DNA from: Pyrinomonadaceae bacterium | GTDB taxonomy: Bacteria; Acidobacteriota; Blastocatellia; Pyrinomonadales; Pyrinomonadaceae | Reading direction: 5' to 3' | Assembly: GCA_025937955.1 (NCBI GenBank) | Contig: JAICQI010000400.1 | Coordinates: forward strand, 1 to 5,880 | DNA length: 5,880 nt | Shown: piece after piece, positions 3,844-5,880 of the stretch | Layout: each line of letters begins with the position of its first letter | Numbering within the stretch: the stretch's first letter is position 1 | Program-made: the position numbers and the translations under genes | The notes under the pieces: generated by a model | The model's database searches: none | What the model was told of the DNA's origin: nothing | What the model saw: the letters and a program-made list of their open reading frames with translations, nothing else

Positions 3844-5214
3844 TCAGCGTCTTGCCGGGAGGCGCGGTAGCATCAGATCATTCCACTTATCGAATTCTTT
3901 CATCAGTCGCTGCAGGACCTCGGGATGCTTGCGACTAAAATCCGCTTGCTCACGTTGATCAAGAGATAAATCAAAAAGTCTTCGAACCTCACCATTGCGA
4001 ACGTATTTCCATTTGCCGTCTCGCACCGCGTCCTGCGCATAAATACGCCAAAAGAAAGTGCGGTCAACTACTCGGCTAATACCTTTGATTACCGGCAGTA
4101 GATCAATCCCATCAAACGAATGACCAGCAGAGGCATCTGTTTTAGCGGAGGCAACAATTGTCGCGGTCCAATCCATTGTAATTGCCATCTGCTGGGTTAT
4201 CCGATTAGCCGGCACCACGCCGGGCCAGCGAACAATGGCTGGCACACGGATTCCACCTTCAAGGAGATCGCCTTTCCGACCAGAAAATGGCCATAGATAT
4301 GAGAACCGCTCACCGCCGTTGTCACTGGTGAAGATGACCAGCGTCTTTCTATCTATGCCGGCAGCTCTGATCGATTGCATTACCCGACCAACACCGTCGT
4401 CTAAGCTTTTCATCATCTGCGCATACAACTGCAGAGAACCGCCGGCGCTCATAGTCGCGGGCTCAGGCGCTTTATCGGTGAAGTGAATCGGCTCGCCACC
4501 TTTTGGTGACTGCCACGGCCAGTGTGGCGCTGTGTAGTGGAGACTCAGGAAAAACGGAGCGCTGCGTGGTTTCTTCACGTAATTAACTGCACGTTCAGTC
4601 AGCAGATCGGTGAGATAACCATTGCGGTCCACGGGAGTCACATTCTCGTACAGATCAGGCTTGCCGAGTCCGTTTTTGTGTAGGAAATAATCCCCTGCGC
4701 CAGCCAGGATGCCAAAGAACTCGTCGAATCCATGCGCGTTTGGACCCCACTCAGGACGAAAACCAAGATGCCATTTTCCGATCAGTGCTGTGTCGTAACC
4801 ACTCTGCTTGAGCAATGATGCAACTGTCTGATGGTTTGGCTCCAAACCAACATTAGAATTTGTGGTAATGAGTGGTTCTTCCAAACCAATTCTGAAGCGC
4901 GCCGGATAGCGACCAGTGATGTATCCGCACCGTGTCGGTGTGCAAACGGCAGACGCGGAATAAGCATCGCTGAATTTCGTTCCCTGCACTGCCAGCAGAT
5001 CGATATTGGGAGTGCGGTAGTCAGGCCGACCGTAACAACTGAGATCTCCCCAACCTAAGTCGTCAGCGAGAATGAAAACTATGTTGGGGCGCGTTTCCTT
5101 AACACCGGACGAGCGTTGAACGGCCTTAGTTATTGCATCCGAGCGGACACCTCCGCTTAATAACGTTGTTCCAAGCGCAAGGCGTTGGACGAACTTCCGG
5201 CGTGTAAGTTTCAT
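3844..5214 (-). CDS. Tat-exported formylglycine-dependent sulfatase (arylsulfatase family S1), 456 aa
   Basis: Hydrolyses a sulfate ester; the natural substrate cannot be read from the sequence. The N-terminus T-R-R-K-F-V (4-9) followed by a hydrophobic stretch is a twin-arginine signal, so the enzyme is exported folded. The sulfatase core is complete: metal ligands D51-D52 in I-L-A-D-D-L-G-W-G-D, the maturation signature C-T-P-T-R (91-95) then I-T-G-R-Y-P in which C91 becomes formylglycine, K147 and H149 in G-K-W-H-L-G, H231 in A-P-H-W-P, D298-N299 in T-S-D-N-G-G, and K314 in S-G-R-K-G-D. The C-terminal subdomain has L-F-D-L (413-416) followed by the usual P-E-V-L helix. Length is typical. 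No formylglycine-generating enzyme gene is in the window, so it must be elsewhere. The ATG lacks an SD, but TAGTAT sits six bases upstream, suggesting leaderless expression. Confidence 0.95.
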   Translation of the reverse strand: MKLTRRKFVQRLALGTTLLSGGVRSDAITKAVQRSSGVKETRPNIVFILADDLGWGDLSCYGRPDYRTPNIDLLAVQGTKFSDAYSASAVCTPTRCGYITGRYPARFRIGLEEPLITTNSNVGLEPNHQTVASLLKQSGYDTALIGKWHLGFRPEWGPNAHGFDEFFGILAGAGDYFLHKNGLGKPDLYENVTPVDRNGYLTDLLTERAVNYVKKPRSAPFFLSLHYTAPHWPWQSPKGGEPIHFTDKAPEPATMSAGGSLQLYAQMMKSLDDGVGRVMQSIRAAGIDRKTLVIFTSDNGGERFSYLWPFSGRKGDLLEGGIRVPAIVRWPGVVPANRITQQMAITMDWTATIVASAKTDASAGHSFDGIDLLPVIKGISRVVDRTFFWRIYAQDAVRDGKWKYVRNGEVRRLFDLSLDQREQADFSRKHPEVLQRLMKEFDKWNDLMLPRLPARR

Positions 5215-5220
5215 GACGGA

Positions 5221-5226
5221 ATACTA
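5221..5226 (-). promoter_or_regulatory. -10-like hexamer (TAGTAT) of the sulfatase gene, leaderless placement
   Basis: The minus strand reads TAGTAT, then TCCGTC, then ATG. At 16-nt spacing the -35 position reads TTTACT (5243-5248), four of six matches to consensus. The geometry is identical to that of the metallopeptidase-like gene, and neither gene has an SD. Confidence 0.4.
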
Positions 5227-5274
5227 CAATGCAACGACAGAAAGTAAAGCAAGTCACGAAGACCAACTCTCGTT

Positions 5275-5296
5275 GGCCTTGAGGCCCCAATGGGCC
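5275..5296 (+). promoter_or_regulatory. Two mutually exclusive short hairpins before the beta-propeller gene
   Basis: GGCC-TTGA-GGCC (5275-5286) and GGCCC-CAAT-GGGCC (5283-5296) share their central arm, so only one can form. The second ends immediately before the AGGAGG at 5297. They could modulate ribosome access or be an operator in the 93-bp divergent spacer, or be chance GC-rich symmetry. Confidence 0.25.
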
Positions 5297-5302
5297 AGGA
5301 GG
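5297..5302 (+). promoter_or_regulatory. Shine-Dalgarno site deciding the start at 5308
   Basis: AGGAGG is five bases before ATG 5308. An in-frame ATG at 5290 lies upstream of it and lacks its own SD, so 5308 is preferred. Confidence 0.75.
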
Positions 5303-5307
5303 CACAA

Positions 5308-5880
5308 ATGCCGCACCGAACCTGGCAACTGCTTTTGTCCTTTTGGACCACGAGTCTCGCTTTATTCACTCTGGCGGCGGACAGTAACGCGCAAGAGACC
5401 CTCCGGCCGTATGCGCCTCCCATCCTGCACTCGTTTCTTGACAGCGCGAATGTGTACCCTGAAAGCGTGACGGTGGACCAGTCGAGTGGGACTTTCTTTG
5501 TGGGCTCAGTCAAAGAGGGCACGATCTACAAAGGCAAGATCGCCAGGCCCAGCCTCGAGGTGTTCTCTCCCGGAGGTGCGGACGGTCGCAGCATTGCCAC
5601 GGGCATGTTTTTCGCCAACGACCGCCTGGTGGTAGTAGGGCGGCAAACCGGCTTGATCTTTGTCTACAACACCAAAAACGGTCGTCTCATTTCGAAGCTG
5701 GACAATGGTCTCCGCACAGGCCAGACGTTCCTGAACGACACCACCTTCGCACCAGATGGCAGTGCCTATGTTACAGACTCCATCAATCCTGTGCTTTATC
5801 GTGTTGCTCCGACCGGAACGGGACAATATCAGCTTCAGGAGTTCTTGAAGTTCGCTGGGACGCCGGTGACGTATGTGAAT
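5308..5880 (+). CDS. Secreted SMP-30/gluconolactonase-like beta-propeller protein, 5' part (runs off right edge)
   Basis: An open frame of 191 codons runs to the right edge without a stop. Residues 1 to about 28 are a Sec signal peptide (MPHRTWQ, then a hydrophobic core, cleavage near N-A-Q). The mature part shows repeated four-strand blades with phrases typical of SMP-30/gluconolactonase-like propellers: Y-P-E-S-V-T-V-D (50-57), G-T-F-F-V-G-S (61-67), G-T-I-Y-K-G (71-76), L-N-D-T-T-F-A-P-D-G-S-A-Y-V-T-D-S (141-157) and L-Y-R-V (163-166). The N-D-x-x-F-x-P-D-G segment resembles the metal-site region of SMP-30 proteins, in which an Asn and an Asp are ligands, but the other ligands lie beyond the edge. 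It might be a lactonase or a non-catalytic binding propeller. It is divergent from the sulfatase, 93 bp away. That arrangement permits shared control of two exported proteins but does not prove it. Confidence 0.8.
   Translation, partial: MPHRTWQLLLSFWTTSLALFTLAADSNAQETLRPYAPPILHSFLDSANVYPESVTVDQSSGTFFVGSVKEGTIYKGKIARPSLEVFSPGGADGRSIATGMFFANDRLVVVGRQTGLIFVYNTKNGRLISKLDNGLRTGQTFLNDTTFAPDGSAYVTDSINPVLYRVAPTGTGQYQLQEFLKFAGTPVTYVN

Noticed and set aside
5213..5470. Plus-strand open frame starting opposite the sulfatase start
   Set aside because: It is out of frame with the signal-peptide and beta-propeller reading at 5308, which has a strong SD and continues to the edge.

Overview
The window looks like an ordinary chromosomal stretch from a free-living, probably soil, Gram-negative bacterium. 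Most of its genes encode secreted or surface enzymes and hypothetical proteins. A Tat-exported sulfatase, a DUF6869-type protein, a secreted PF00756-type esterase and a REP-like dispersed repeat would fit Acidobacteriota (for example Blastocatellia). That placement is an inference from general impression: no rRNA or marker gene is present, and Planctomycetota or Verrucomicrobiota remain possible.

Layout. Bases 1-309 (minus) are the 5' part of a small secreted protein that runs off the left edge. Across a 128-bp divergent spacer, a membrane-anchored coiled-coil protein of unknown function (438-1100, plus) faces a cytoplasmic HExxH metallopeptidase-like protein (1121-1813, minus). A 310-bp divergent spacer follows, with a good sigma70-like promoter and a terminator-like hairpin. 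Next come a secreted esterase (2124-3269, plus) and a DUF6869 protein (3459-3839, plus). The latter converges, with a 4-bp gap, on a Tat-exported formylglycine sulfatase (3844-5214, minus). Across a 93-bp divergent spacer, a secreted SMP-30-like beta-propeller protein (5308 to the right edge, plus) begins and is cut off.

The most distinctive object is a 161-bp non-coding element at 3294-3454. It has 16-bp perfect terminal inverted repeats, a second nested pair of 31-bp inverted arms that each contain a REP-like hairpin, and a 9-bp direct repeat of the flank (CTCTATGGA) abutting both ends. This is the footprint of a transposed MITE/REPIN-like element. The duplicated target contains the start codon of the DUF6869 gene. 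Removing the element and one target copy puts that ATG 19 nt after the esterase stop, so the element appears to have split a tight, probably cotranscribed gene pair and now supplies the whole 5' context of the second gene.

There are two styles of translation start. Four genes (1-309 minus, 438, 2124, 5308) have strong Shine-Dalgarno sequences. The metallopeptidase-like and sulfatase genes have none; each instead has a -10-like hexamer exactly 6 nt before its ATG, which suggests leaderless transcription. No RNA gene, CRISPR array, tRNA or phage gene could be supported, and no complete new defence or biosynthetic system is visible.
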